DNA from: Actinotalea lenta | Lineage (GTDB): Bacteria; Actinomycetota; Actinomycetes; Actinomycetales; Cellulomonadaceae | Assembly (NCBI RefSeq): GCF_030586465.1 | Contig: NZ_JAUQYP010000001.1 | Location: 2,631,946 to 2,695,945, forward strand | DNA length: 64,000 nucleotides | Direction: 5' to 3' | Part shown: in pieces, positions 43,576 to 53,244 of the stretch | Numbering within the stretch: position 1 is the first letter of the stretch | How the letters are laid out: every line of letters starts with the position of its first letter | Translations under genes and position numbers: made by a program | Notes under the pieces: generated by a model | Told to the model about the DNA's origin: nothing | Seen by the model: only the letters and a program-made list of their open reading frames with translations | The model's database searches: none

Positions 43576-44517
43576 ATGACGACGAAGTCGACGACGGCCG
43601 CCGAGCCGGTACGTACCCGGCCGGGCCGCCATCCTTCCCCCACCACTCGGGGCAGGAACCGGCTCAACGGGCTGCCGTGGATCCTGCCGGCCTTCGTCTT
43701 CGTGGCCGGACTCATCTACTACTCGGTGGGCTACACGGTCTACATCTCGACCCTCGACTGGGACGGACTGTCCCCCACGGCTGTCGCGGTCGGTCTGGGC
43801 AACTACACCGACATGCTCGCCGACCCCGTGTTCTGGGCCTCGCTGCGCCACACCGCGGTGTTCTGGGCCGTCACCTTCGTGGTCCAGACGTTCCTGGGCT
43901 TCACCCTCGCGGCGATCATGCACTCGCGGGTCAGGCTCGCGACGCTGCACAAGGTGATCATCTTCATCCCGACGGTGCTCGCGCCAGCCACCATGGCGCC
44001 GGTCTTCCGGCTGTTCTTCGCCGACGACGGGATGGTCAACAACATCCTGCGGGCCGTCGGGCTGGACGCGCTGGCTCACCCATGGCTCGCCGACGCCGGC
44101 ACGGCGCTCACGGTGATCATGATGATCACGATCTGGCAGTGGACCGGGCTCTGGTTCATCCTCTACTACGCCGCGATGAGCCAGATCGAGCCGGAGATCA
44201 TCGAGGCGGCCCGGCTGGACCGGGCCGGCAACATCCGGACCCTGTGGTACGTCGTCTGGCCTGCCTGCCGCGGTACCACCGTCTCGCTGGCGATGCTCAG
44301 CTTCATCGGCGCCCTCAAGACGTTCGACGTGCCCTACCTGGTCACCACCGGCGGGCCTTACCACTCCACGGAGTTCCTGGGCACGTACATCTACCGACAA
44401 GGCATCCGGCAGGCCCACATCGGCTATGCGGCCTCGATCTCGATCGTCCTGCTGGTCCTGGCGATCGCGGGCGCGATCATCATCGGCCGGGCCAATCGCA
44501 GGAGGGCGGGCGAGTAG
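43576..44517 (+). CDS. Sugar ABC transporter permease (MalF type)
   Basis: The 313-residue inner-membrane protein has six helices and the EAA loop EPEIIEAARLDRAGNIRTLW, which contacts the ATPase. Helix 1 begins near residue 35 after a basic cytoplasmic tail. ATG 43576 with GAAGGGC is preferred over the GTG one codon earlier. It stops directly before the second permease gene. Confidence 0.94.
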   Translation: MTTKSTTAAEPVRTRPGRHPSPTTRGRNRLNGLPWILPAFVFVAGLIYYSVGYTVYISTLDWDGLSPTAVAVGLGNYTDMLADPVFWASLRHTAVFWAVTFVVQTFLGFTLAAIMHSRVRLATLHKVIIFIPTVLAPATMAPVFRLFFADDGMVNNILRAVGLDALAHPWLADAGTALTVIMMITIWQWTGLWFILYYAAMSQIEPEIIEAARLDRAGNIRTLWYVVWPACRGTTVSLAMLSFIGALKTFDVPYLVTTGGPYHSTEFLGTYIYRQGIRQAHIGYAASISIVLLVLAIAGAIIIGRANRRRAGE

Positions 44518-45306
44518 ATGTTCGAGGTCCGACACCGCGGCTCGCGGATGTTGCTCCAGCTGGTGCTGGCCCTGATGACCCTGCCGTTCCTGCTGCCTCT
44601 GGTCGAGATGGTCAAGGGTGCGTTCGCGGGGGTCGGCTTCCAGAACTTCGTGGTGGTCTGGCAGACAGGCGTGGTCCCGACGTTCTTCAAGAACTCGATC
44701 TTGCTGTCGATGTCGGTCATCGCGTTGGTGTACGTGGGCTCGATGACCGCCGCGTTCGGCTTCTCCAAGCTGCGGATCCGCGGCAAGGAGATCTACTTCT
44801 GGATGATGATCGTGGCGCTCACGCTGCCCGAGGTGATCCTGCTCTCGCCGTTGTTCGTGACGTTCACCAAGCTGCAGATGTACGACACCCTCTTTGCGGT
44901 GATCCTGCCGTTGGCGGCGCTGCAGCTGCCGTTCGCGATCCTGCTGGCCCGCAACTTCTATGACGGCATCCCCTCGGAGCTGATGGACGCGAGCCGGATC
45001 GACGGGGCCAACGTCCCCCAGCTGTTCTGGCACGTGATCCTCCCGCTGACCAGGCCGATCGCCTCGGCAATCGTGGTGCTGACGCTGATCAACGCCTGGA
45101 ACAGCTACCTGCTCCCTCTGGTGTTCCTCCAGGACCGCTCCAACCAGGTGGTGACGCTGCTGCCCCAGTTCTTCATCGGCCAGTACTCCAACGACCAGAC
45201 GAAGATCCTCGCCGCCGCGGTGATGACCGCGATCCCGACGACCCTCGCCTACGTCCTCATGCAGAAGAACTTCGAGCGCGGCCTGTCCGCCGGCGCTCTC
45301 AAGTAA
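44518..45306 (+). CDS. Sugar ABC transporter permease (MalG type)
   Basis: The 262-residue protein has six helices and the EAA loop IPSELMDASRIDGANVPQLF. It begins at the base after the first permease stop. No ATP-binding subunit follows, so the pair must use a shared ATPase such as MsiK encoded elsewhere, as is common in actinobacteria. Confidence 0.94.
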   Translation: MFEVRHRGSRMLLQLVLALMTLPFLLPLVEMVKGAFAGVGFQNFVVVWQTGVVPTFFKNSILLSMSVIALVYVGSMTAAFGFSKLRIRGKEIYFWMMIVALTLPEVILLSPLFVTFTKLQMYDTLFAVILPLAALQLPFAILLARNFYDGIPSELMDASRIDGANVPQLFWHVILPLTRPIASAIVVLTLINAWNSYLLPLVFLQDRSNQVVTLLPQFFIGQYSNDQTKILAAAVMTAIPTTLAYVLMQKNFERGLSAGALK

Positions 45307-45316
45307 GGAGTCGTCC

Positions 45317-45685
45317 ATGCCCACCGTCCACGTCGACCTGCGCCGCGAGCTCTTCGCCGAGAAGGGCCCCGCCATCTCGCAGGCGATCCACGCGGGGCTC
45401 GTCGAGGGTCTCGACATGCAGCCCGATGACCTGTTCCAGGCGTTCCGGCCGCACGACGAGGGCGAGCTCGTGTTCTCGCCCGACTTCGGCGGGGTGGACC
45501 GTCGAGACCTCGTCTGGCTGCGGATCACGATGGTGCACATGTACCCGCCGGACGCCAAGCAGCGACTGTACGCGGCGCTGGTCAGACACCTGGAGGCGGC
45601 CGGCCTGCGGCGCGACGACCTCCTGGTCTCGGTGGTCGAGGTCGGGTTCGAGGACTGGTATGCCGGCGGACCGGTCGGTGAGTGA
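45317..45685 (+). CDS. Tautomerase-superfamily protein
   Basis: A 122-residue protein beginning MPTVHVDLRR; after Met removal Pro is N-terminal, the catalytic base of the 4-oxalocrotonate tautomerase/MIF superfamily. Beta-alpha-beta halves are seen with KGPAISQAIHAGLVEGL and PPDAKQRLYAALVRHLEAAG. The reaction is unknown; in this locus a sugar or keto-acid intermediate is plausible. AAGGAGTC precedes the ATG, 10 bp after the permease stop. Confidence 0.85.
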   Translation: MPTVHVDLRRELFAEKGPAISQAIHAGLVEGLDMQPDDLFQAFRPHDEGELVFSPDFGGVDRRDLVWLRITMVHMYPPDAKQRLYAALVRHLEAAGLRRDDLLVSVVEVGFEDWYAGGPVGE

Positions 45686-45695
45686 GGTGCACACG

Positions 45696-46721
45696 ATGAG
45701 CGACTACTTCAGCGTCCTGTTCGTCGGTGGCACCGGCGCGATCTCGCACTCTTGCGTCAAGGAGGCCGTCGCTCAGGGCATGCGGGTCACGGTCCTCAAC
45801 CGCGGCCGGTCCTCGCGGCTGCGCAGCCTCCCCGACTCCGTCGAGGTGCTGCACGGCGACATCACCGACCCCGCCGGCGTCGAGGCGGCGCTCGGCGACC
45901 GGTGGTTCGACGCTGTCGTGAACTTCCTGTGCTACGGCGCACAGGACGCCGCGCAGAACGTCAGGCTGTTCGCCGGGCGCACGGGGCACTACGTGCACAT
46001 CTCCTCGGCGTCGGTGTACCACCGACCACTGCCCAAGGGGCCGGTGAGCGAGTCGACCTACGCCCACAACCCCGAGCACGCCTACATGCGCGACAAGGTG
46101 GAGGCGGAGCGGACCTTCCTCACCGCGTTCGCCGACCAGGGCTTCCCGGTCACCATCGTGCGACCGGCGCACACCTACGACGAGGCGATCCCCCCACTCC
46201 CCGGCGGGTGGGCCGTGATCGACCGGATCGAGCGCGGCGACCCGGTGGTGGTGCACGGCGACGGCACCTCGCTGTGGACCTACACGCACGCCGCCGACCT
46301 GGCGGTCGGCCTCGTGGGCCTGCTCGGCCGGCCCAGCGCGTTCGGCGAGGCGTTCCACATCACCAGTGACGACGTGCTGAGCTGGAACCAGATCTACCTG
46401 GCGATCGGCCACGCCCTGGGCGTCGAGCCGACGCTCGTGCACCTCCCGACGGACCTCATCATGCTGGCCGAGCCGAACTGGTTCTGGTCCGGCCTGCTGG
46501 ACGGAGACCTGTCGCACAGCGAGGTCTACGACACGACCAAGATCCGCAGCTATGTGCCGGGTTTCCGGCCCACGCGATCCTTCGAGCGCGAGATCTACGC
46601 GATCCTCGCGTGGCGCAGGGCTCACCCGGACCTCGCCATGGGCGACCCTGCCGAGGACGCCGTCTACACCCGGCTCGCCGAGCGCTACGAGCAGGCCAGA
46701 GCCGTCTTCGCGGCCCACTGA
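45696..46721 (+). CDS. NAD-dependent epimerase/dehydratase family protein
   Basis: The 341-residue extended SDR has the nucleotide loop FVGGTGAISHSC, NRGRSS, the active Tyr-Lys pair YMRDKVEAE and IVRPAHTYDE. The second half resembles sugar-nucleotide or sugar-modifying epimerases. It is in the sugar operon, with GAGGTG before its ATG and a one-base stop/start overlap (TGATG) with the rhamnosidase gene. Confidence 0.9.
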   Translation: MSDYFSVLFVGGTGAISHSCVKEAVAQGMRVTVLNRGRSSRLRSLPDSVEVLHGDITDPAGVEAALGDRWFDAVVNFLCYGAQDAAQNVRLFAGRTGHYVHISSASVYHRPLPKGPVSESTYAHNPEHAYMRDKVEAERTFLTAFADQGFPVTIVRPAHTYDEAIPPLPGGWAVIDRIERGDPVVVHGDGTSLWTYTHAADLAVGLVGLLGRPSAFGEAFHITSDDVLSWNQIYLAIGHALGVEPTLVHLPTDLIMLAEPNWFWSGLLDGDLSHSEVYDTTKIRSYVPGFRPTRSFEREIYAILAWRRAHPDLAMGDPAEDAVYTRLAERYEQARAVFAAH

Positions 46722-49342
46722 TGCCGGCCGTCACCCGACTGCGCGCCGAGCATGTCACCGACGGCGTGGTGGGAGTCCGGACGCCCCGGCTGTCGTGGCA
46801 GGTGGTCACGACGCACCCCGGTTGGGTGCAGACCGCGTGCCAGCTGCGGGTGCGGCCCGTGGGTCCCGGTGACGGGTCGGCCGCGCGGTGCTGGCGCGAG
46901 GCGGCGCGCGTCGAGAGCGCCGACCAGGTGCTCGTCGCATGGCCGTTCGACCCCCTTGCCCCGCGTGACCGCGTCGAGGTCGCCGTCCGGGTCTGGGGCC
47001 CCGACGGAGCGAGCGAGTGGTCGGACCCGCTGGGGGTCGAGGCCGGGCTGCTCGAGCGCGACGAGTGGTCGGCCCGCCTCGTCCAGCCGCCGCGCACCGG
47101 AGACGACCGCTGCGCCTACCTTCGGCGCGAGTTCGACGCCGAAGAGGTGGTGAGCGCCCGGCTCTATGCAACAGCGCAAGGCGTGTACGAGTGCCGGCTC
47201 AACGGCGTGCCCGTGGGCCCGGACCGCCTCGCCCCGGGATGGACCAGCTACCGGCACCGGCTCCGGTACCAGGTGCACGACGTGACGACCCTGGTGCGCG
47301 CCGGCGCGAACGCCCTGGCGGTCCGGCTGGCCGACGGCTGGTGCGCCGGCCGGCTCGGCTGGTGGCGCGGCGGCCTGCGCCACCTGTACGCGGACCGCAC
47401 CGGCGTGGTCGTCCAGCTCGAGCTCACGTATGCCGACGGCACCGTACGGACGGTGACCACGGACGGCGCCTGGCGCGCCGGCCGCGGTGGCATCGCGGCC
47501 ACGTCCTTCTACGACGGCGAGACCTACGTCGCCGACGACGAGCCGGAAGGTTGGGAGCTGCCTGGTTTCGACGACGCCGCGTGGGCGCCCGTGGACGTCG
47601 CCGACCTGCCGGACACCGAGCTCGTCGGCCCCCAGCTCCCCTCGATCCGGGTGACCGGGTCGATGGCCGTGCGCGCGTGGCTCACCAGTCCGTCGGGCGC
47701 GACCATCGCGGACTTCGGCCAGGTGCTCACCGGGCACGTGCGGCTGCGGCTGCGCGGGAGCCCGGGCAGCGTCGTGACGCTGCGCTTCGCCGAGGTCCTC
47801 GACGCCGGTGAGCTCGCACGCCGACCTCAGCGCACCGCCGCGAACACCGACCGGGTGGCGCTCGGCGCCTCCGGGGAGCTGGACTGGGAGCCGACCTTCA
47901 CGGTCCGCTCGTTCCGCTACGCGGAGGTGGACGACCCGGGCGGCGTCGTGGTGCGCGACGAGGTGGTCGGACGGACGGTCCGCAACGACCTGGCGCGCAC
48001 CGGGTGGTTCGAGTGCTCCGACCCGGAGCTGGACCGGCTGCACGAGAACGCCGTGTGGGGCATCGCGGACAACATGCTCGACGTCCCCACGGACTGCATG
48101 CTGCGCGACGAGCGGCTCGGGTGGATCGGCGACGCCGCTCACGTCGCGCGCGCCGCCGGGTACCTGTACGACATGGCGGGGTTCCACGACTCGTGGCTCG
48201 CCGACCTCGCCCTGGACCAGCGGCCCAACGGCAGCCCGACCATGGTGGTTCCGGCGATCGACCTCGAGCCCTTCCCCGGCGACTACCCGGTCGCGGTGTT
48301 CGGGGACGCCGCCTGCATGGCGCCCGCCGCTGCGTACGAGCGGTACGGCGACCTGGCTCTGCTGCGCCGGCAGCTGCCGTCGATGGCGGCCTGGGCGCGC
48401 TGCGTCGGAGCCGAGACGCTCGCGGGCTTCCCCACCCCGGGCTTCCAGTTCGGGGACTGGCTGGACCCGACCGCACCCCCCGACAACCCGGAGAACGGGT
48501 TGACCGAGTACGACGTCGTGATGGCGTTGGGGGCGGTACGGTCGGCCGCGCTCGCACTCGACGCGGCACGTGCCGTGGGCGACGAGGCCGTCGAGCGCGA
48601 GATGGACGCTCTGCACGCCGACCTGCTGGCCTACGTGGACCGCGTGTACGTGACGGCCGACGGCCTGGTCGCGGGTGACTCGCAGACCGCATACGCCCTC
48701 GCCCTGCACGTGGGGGCGCTGCCGCCGGCCAAGCGCCAGGCAGCCTTCGCCCGCCTCGTCCTGCTGCTCCGGCGCCGCGGGAGGCTCCAGGCAGGCTACC
48801 CGGGGACGTACGCGCTCATGGACGTCCTGGTCGACGGGGGTCGGGCCGACCTCGCGTACCGGCTGCTCGACCACGCCGGCGTCCCCTCCTGGAGATACGC
48901 GGTGCGCCTCGGGGCGACCACGTTCTGGGAGCGCTGGGACTCGCTGCTCGCCGACGGGTCGCTCAACCCCGGCGACATGCTCTCCTTCAACCACCCGGTG
49001 TTCGCCAGCATCACCGACTGGCTGCACCGAGTGGTCGGTGGCCTCGCGCCCGCTGCCCCGGGGTACCGTCGGCTCCGGGTGGCGCCGCTCCCGGGCGGCG
49101 GACTGACGTGGGTGCGCACCGCACACGAGACGCCGTACGGCCGGGCCGAGGTCGCCTGGCGGCTGACCGACGAGTTCCGGCTCGACGTCCTCGTACCACC
49201 GGGCACGTCCGCCGACGTCGTCCTACCAGGCGACGACGCGGTACGCACGGTCGGCTCAGGCGCGCACACCTTCACCTGCCCGGCGGCCCAGGTACCCGTC
49301 GACACCGACACGGGCCCGTGGGGGGCGCACGCCCACGTGTGA
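46721..49342 (+). CDS. Alpha-L-rhamnosidase, GH78-like
   Basis: The 873-residue protein has N-terminal beta domains (fibronectin-like, then the Bac_rhamnosid_N type with [22 protein letters not shown]) and an alpha/alpha-barrel catalytic domain at about 430-760. The general-acid region [15 protein letters not shown] (about 460) and [10 protein letters not shown] (about 730) with the likely base Glu are present. A short C-terminal beta domain ends it. There is no signal peptide, so it acts in the cytoplasm on imported rhamnosides. This points to the sugar served by the operon. Confidence 0.92.
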   Translation: MPAVTRLRAEHVTDGVVGVRTPRLSWQVVTTHPGWVQTACQLRVRPVGPGDGSAARCWREAARVESADQVLVAWPFDPLAPRDRVEVAVRVWGPDGASEWSDPLGVEAGLLERDEWSARLVQPPRTGDDRCAYLRREFDAEEVVSARLYATAQGVYECRLNGVPVGPDRLAPGWTSYRHRLRYQVHDVTTLVRAGANALAVRLADGWCAGRLGWWRGGLRHLYADRTGVVVQLELTYADGTVRTVTTDGAWRAGRGGIAATSFYDGETYVADDEPEGWELPGFDDAAWAPVDVADLPDTELVGPQLPSIRVTGSMAVRAWLTSPSGATIADFGQVLTGHVRLRLRGSPGSVVTLRFAEVLDAGELARRPQRTAANTDRVALGASGELDWEPTFTVRSFRYAEVDDPGGVVVRDEVVGRTVRNDLARTGWFECSDPELDRLHENAVWGIADNMLDVPTDCMLRDERLGWIGDAAHVARAAGYLYDMAGFHDSWLADLALDQRPNGSPTMVVPAIDLEPFPGDYPVAVFGDAACMAPAAAYERYGDLALLRRQLPSMAAWARCVGAETLAGFPTPGFQFGDWLDPTAPPDNPENGLTEYDVVMALGAVRSAALALDAARAVGDEAVEREMDALHADLLAYVDRVYVTADGLVAGDSQTAYALALHVGALPPAKRQAAFARLVLLLRRRGRLQAGYPGTYALMDVLVDGGRADLAYRLLDHAGVPSWRYAVRLGATTFWERWDSLLADGSLNPGDMLSFNHPVFASITDWLHRVVGGLAPAAPGYRRLRVAPLPGGGLTWVRTAHETPYGRAEVAWRLTDEFRLDVLVPPGTSADVVLPGDDAVRTVGSGAHTFTCPAAQVPVDTDTGPWGAHAHV

Positions 49343-49389
49343 ACCTCGGACCACGAGATCCGACCACCGCGACGTCGCCCTCGACGGCC

Positions 49390-49701
49390 TCAGCGCCCGA
49401 CGGTCTCCGCCAGGCGCCACCCCTCGCCGACGGGCGTCTCTCCCTCGGCCAGGTCGGCGGTCGCGACCACCACGTTCGTCCCGGTCCCGGAGACCTTCTC
49501 CCACCTGCTGCCGAAGCAGAGGTCGACCTTGAGCTCGGGTGGCTCGGGCGCCAGCGTGGCGTCCTCCACGAGCTCGGTCGTGCCGTCCTCGCCACCGGCG
49601 GTCCAGAACACCCTGGCGTGGGGGTGGTAGCTGGCCCACTCCCACTTCCACTGGCGCTGGACCTGCTCCCAGTGGCAGATGGTCTCCGTCGTCTCTGACA
49701 T
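49390..49701 (-). CDS. Small Trp-rich protein of unknown function
   Basis: The 103-residue soluble protein starts MSETTETICHWEQVQRQWKW and continues with aromatic residues (EWASYHPHARVFWTAGG), then an acidic segment with DLCFGSRWEKV. Seven Trp in about 100 residues is unusual. No family is recognised. GGAGGTGG gives a strong ribosome site, so it is a real gene. It is convergent with the rhamnosidase gene and divergent from the hybrid c-di-GMP gene. Confidence 0.7.
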   Translation of the reverse strand: MSETTETICHWEQVQRQWKWEWASYHPHARVFWTAGGEDGTTELVEDATLAPEPPELKVDLCFGSRWEKVSGTGTNVVVATADLAEGETPVGEGWRLAETVGR

Positions 49702-49922
49702 GTATGCCACCTCCTGGGGTGCGCGCTGCGTCGCGCACTGCTCCGATCCTGGCACTCTTCCCCCCCGGAGGCGCAGGGGACCTACGGCCTTGACTGCACC
49801 TGGCCGCCCCGGGCCGACGGCGAGACGGGCAGCCATCGGCTCCCTGAGCCGGTCTCCCGGATCCGCTCAAGGCCGCCCCAGGCCGGTCGACTGTTCTGAC
49901 GGGACCCGAGCCGAAGGAGCCG
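49702..49922. promoter_or_regulatory. Divergent control region, small gene and hybrid sensor
   Basis: About 220 bp with no gene. No clear -10 box or operator could be fixed. Confidence 0.4.
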
Positions 49923-52900
49923 ATGGTGCACCGTCCGACCGTCCTCGTGCTGTCGCCGAGCACCGGGCGGGGCTACTTCGGGGAGGTGCTGAGCGGAGTT
50001 GCCCAGTCGCTCGCCGAGCAGGACGGGCGCATGGTCATCGTGCAGACCCTCGCCCTCGGGCTGCACGGCGAGAACCAGGGAGCGCTGCCCGACTTCCACC
50101 TGCCCGTGGGGTGGGAGCTCGCCGACGCTGCCATCGCGGTCGTCGGCGCCGTGCCGGACCTCTACCTCACCTCGCTCCAGGCGGCGGGTGTGCCGGTCGT
50201 CACGGTGAGCACCCGCCAGGGAGGCGACCCGACGCCGTGCGTCATGCCCGACAACGAGGCCGGCGCGGCTGCCGCCGTCGAGCACCTGGTCGCCCACGGG
50301 CATCGCAGGATCGGCTTCGCCGGGAACTTCGCGCAGGCCGACATCGTCGCCCGTCACCGCTCCTACGCCGCGGCCCTCGCCGCGCACGGCCTGGTCCCCG
50401 GGGAGCCGTACCGGATCCCGGACAACGAAGAGCTCGGCGGGACGCGTGCCGCCGAGGCGTTCCTCGCGGACCCCGCGCGTCCCAGCGCGATCCTGCTGGC
50501 CACGGACCGCAACGCGCTCACCTTCCTGCACGAGGTCCGGGCGGCAGGAGTGCGGGTACCGCAGGACGTCGCCGTCGTCGGCTTCGACGACGCCGAGGCC
50601 GCGGCGTTCAGCCGTCCACCGCTCACCAGCGTCCGCCAGTCGTTCCACGACGTCGGGCGGCGCGCCGGGGACCTCGCCCTGTCCGCAGCACGAGGTCGAC
50701 CCGTCGACGGCGGGGATCACCTGGTTCCCGCACAGCTCGTGCCCCGCGAGTCCTGCGGGTGCGACGCGGACCGCCCGGGCCAGGCCCCGGTCCCCCGGTC
50801 CGCCGGGCAGGTGCCCGCAGTCACCCTCGCCGGCGCCCTCGCGATGACCCCGCGCCTGTCGCGACGCGCCGCGCAGGAGCACGCGCAGACCCTGACGACG
50901 GCGTTCACGGAGGCGTTGGGCGGCTCCGCGCAGGAGCGGCGCAAGGCCCTGGCCACCCTCACCTGCGTGCTGCGTGACCTCGAGCTCTCCCCGCCGGCGC
51001 TGCGCGGCGTGGTCCGCCTCCTGCACGAGCAGATGCCTGCGCAGACCTCCGACGCGGCTGCCGCGGCCGTCGCCCGTACCCTGAGCACCCTGGAGGCCGG
51101 GAGCTTCGTGGCCGAGCACGTGGCGTCCGAACGCGACTTCGCCGACCAGTTCGCGGTCGACACCGGACTGCACGGCACGGACGCCCCGGACCCGCGCAGC
51201 CTGGCCTGGCTCGCACCCACCCGGGTGCGTGCGGCCGTGCTCGGGCTCTGGGAGGACGGCGTCGAAGGTGGGCCCGTGACGGTTGCGGGCGTGCACGACG
51301 CAGACGGACGGATGCCCGACCTCCTCGGCACGTCCGTGAGCACGCATCGGTTCCCGCCGGTCGAGCTGCGGCAGCTTGCGGAGCCCGCACAGGCCGAGGT
51401 CTGCGTGGTGGTGCCGGTCCGCACGCCGACCCGGCCATGGGGCCTGCTCGCCCTCGTGGCACGCATCGAGACCGCGTCCGCGCGTGAGACGTTCCACCAC
51501 TGGGCGACCCTCCTCGGCGCCGCTCTGGACCAACGAGAGCTCCAGGAGGGCCTGCACGCCTTCGAGCAGCGCTACGCCGCGGTGGCGCGCGCGATGCACG
51601 AGGGGCTGTGGGAGTGGAACCTCGAGTCGGACTCCCTGTACCTCAGCGAACGTTGCCAGGAGCTGCTGGGCACCGACTCGGCGGCGACCAGTGCCGACGC
51701 GTTCGACAACGTCGAGGCGGCCGACCGGGTACGGCTGCGCTCGGCCCTGTCCGAGGCGATGTCCGCCCGGGACAACGCCGTCGAGGTGGCGGTCCGTGTC
51801 CGCACCGGCGACGGCGATCGGTGGCTGCAGCTGCGCGCCGTGGGCCTGGGCCACCAGGACGGCCCGGTCCAGCGGCTCGTGGGTTCCGTGGGCGACGTCG
51901 ACAAGCGGATGCGGCTCGAGGAACAGCTGCGCACCGCCGCGTTGTACGACCCGGTCACCGGGCTGCCCAACCGGCGGCTCTTCCTCGAACGCCTCGAGGT
52001 GGCAGTCCGCCAGCACCGCCGCCGGCCGAACCGGACCTTCGCGGTGCTGTTCGCCGACCTCGACGGCTTCAAGCTGGTCAACGACTCGCTCGGCCACCTC
52101 GCCGGCGACGAGCTGCTCCAGGTGGTCGGTCACCGCATCAGCCGCGAGCTGCGCGAGGGCGACACGGCGGCGCGGTTCGGTGGTGACGAGTTCGCCGTCC
52201 TGCTGCACGACGCCGACCCCGACCACCTCCTGGCCGTCGCGGACCGCCTGCAGCGCTGCATCGCCGCGCCGCAGACGCTGGGGGGCGAGGAGGTGGCGGT
52301 GGGCGCGAGCATCGGCATCACCACCTCGCAGACCTCGCACGCCGACGCCGAGGACGTCCTGCGTCAGGCCGACATCGCGATGTACCACGCCAAGGCCTCC
52401 GACCGGCGCAGCGCTGCACTGTTCGACGAGTCCATGACCACCACCGTCACCGATCACCTCCGGCTGCGAGGACAGCTGCGGTCCGCCCTGGCCCGCCGCG
52501 AGTTCCTGGTCCACTACCAGCCGATCGTCCCGCTGCACGGGGGGCCGACGGTCCAGCTCGAGGCCCTGGTCCGGTGGGACCACCCGGACCGCGGCCTGCT
52601 ACCGCCGGGGGCGTTCCTCGGCGCGCTCGAGGAGGGCCCGGGCGTCGTCGAGCTCGGCGCCCAGGTGCTCGACACCGTCTGTGCGCAGATCGCCCGGTGG
52701 CGCGAGCGTGGGCACGAGGTGACCGTCGCCGTCAACGTCTCCCACCGGGAGTTCTGGGGCGACGGGTTCGTGGAGCGCGTCAAGGACACCCTGCACCGGC
52801 ACGGGGTGCCCGCCCGGTACCTCGTCCTGGAGATCACGGAGACCATCGTGATGACCGAGGTCCAGTCGGCGCGCGCGATCATGACCCGGATCCGCGACCT

Positions 52901-53228
52901 GGGCGTGCGCCTGCACGTCGACGACTTCGGCACGGGTCAGTCCTCGCTGCATGCCCTGCGCAGCTTCCCGGTGGACGCCCTGAAGATCGACGGCTCGTTC
53001 TGTGCGCGGCTCCTCGACGATCCGCAGACGGCCGAGCTCGTCGCGGTCATCGTGCAGATGGGGCGCGCGCTGGGCCTCGAGGTGATAGCGGAGTGGGTCG
53101 AGACCCGCGAGCAGGCGGACCTCCTGCAGGCGATGGGCTGCGCCCTCGCCCAGGGTTGGCTGTACTCCGCCGCCGTGCCGGCCGAGCAGGCCGAGGCGCT
53201 GCTGGGGGTGCGGGCGTCGCTCACCTGA
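49923..53228 (+). CDS. LacI-type ligand-binding/GAF/PAS/GGDEF/EAL hybrid
   Basis: A 1101-residue protein without signal peptide or membrane helix, so cytoplasmic. Residues 1-275 form a LacI/PBP1-type ligand-binding domain (VLVLSPSTGRGYFGEVLSGV, EHLVAHGHRRIGFAGN, VAVVGFDDAEAAAF, LTSVRQSFHDVGRRAGDLA) that lacks the helix-turn-helix; a RESCGCD motif follows. A helical linker, a GAF-like domain (about 420-540) and a PAS domain (about 550-660) lead to GGDEF (intact RFGGDEF, about 753) and EAL (QLEALVRW, about 879; NVSHREF, ITET, DDFGTG, KIDGSF all kept; AEGVET reads AEWVET). It probably turns a small-molecule signal, perhaps a sugar, into c-di-GMP change. Confidence 0.9.
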   Translation: MVHRPTVLVLSPSTGRGYFGEVLSGVAQSLAEQDGRMVIVQTLALGLHGENQGALPDFHLPVGWELADAAIAVVGAVPDLYLTSLQAAGVPVVTVSTRQGGDPTPCVMPDNEAGAAAAVEHLVAHGHRRIGFAGNFAQADIVARHRSYAAALAAHGLVPGEPYRIPDNEELGGTRAAEAFLADPARPSAILLATDRNALTFLHEVRAAGVRVPQDVAVVGFDDAEAAAFSRPPLTSVRQSFHDVGRRAGDLALSAARGRPVDGGDHLVPAQLVPRESCGCDADRPGQAPVPRSAGQVPAVTLAGALAMTPRLSRRAAQEHAQTLTTAFTEALGGSAQERRKALATLTCVLRDLELSPPALRGVVRLLHEQMPAQTSDAAAAAVARTLSTLEAGSFVAEHVASERDFADQFAVDTGLHGTDAPDPRSLAWLAPTRVRAAVLGLWEDGVEGGPVTVAGVHDADGRMPDLLGTSVSTHRFPPVELRQLAEPAQAEVCVVVPVRTPTRPWGLLALVARIETASARETFHHWATLLGAALDQRELQEGLHAFEQRYAAVARAMHEGLWEWNLESDSLYLSERCQELLGTDSAATSADAFDNVEAADRVRLRSALSEAMSARDNAVEVAVRVRTGDGDRWLQLRAVGLGHQDGPVQRLVGSVGDVDKRMRLEEQLRTAALYDPVTGLPNRRLFLERLEVAVRQHRRRPNRTFAVLFADLDGFKLVNDSLGHLAGDELLQVVGHRISRELREGDTAARFGGDEFAVLLHDADPDHLLAVADRLQRCIAAPQTLGGEEVAVGASIGITTSQTSHADAEDVLRQADIAMYHAKASDRRSAALFDESMTTTVTDHLRLRGQLRSALARREFLVHYQPIVPLHGGPTVQLEALVRWDHPDRGLLPPGAFLGALEEGPGVVELGAQVLDTVCAQIARWRERGHEVTVAVNVSHREFWGDGFVERVKDTLHRHGVPARYLVLEITETIVMTEVQSARAIMTRIRDLGVRLHVDDFGTGQSSLHALRSFPVDALKIDGSFCARLLDDPQTAELVAVIVQMGRALGLEVIAEWVETREQADLLQAMGCALAQGWLYSAAVPAEQAEALLGVRASLT

Positions 53229-53232
53229 CGCC

Positions 53233-53244
53233 TACGCTGCACCG
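53233..53244 (+). promoter_or_regulatory. Leaderless-type promoter of the PrmC-related gene
   Basis: TACGCT (53233-53238) is six bases before the GTG at 53245. Confidence 0.55.

Noticed and set aside
43150-45558. 802-codon minus-strand frame over the permease genes
   Set aside because: Asp/His/Arg-rich shadow without motifs; the plus-strand permeases have EAA loops and helices.
46685-49126. 813-codon minus-strand frame over the rhamnosidase gene
   Set aside because: Antisense shadow of a clear GH78 gene.
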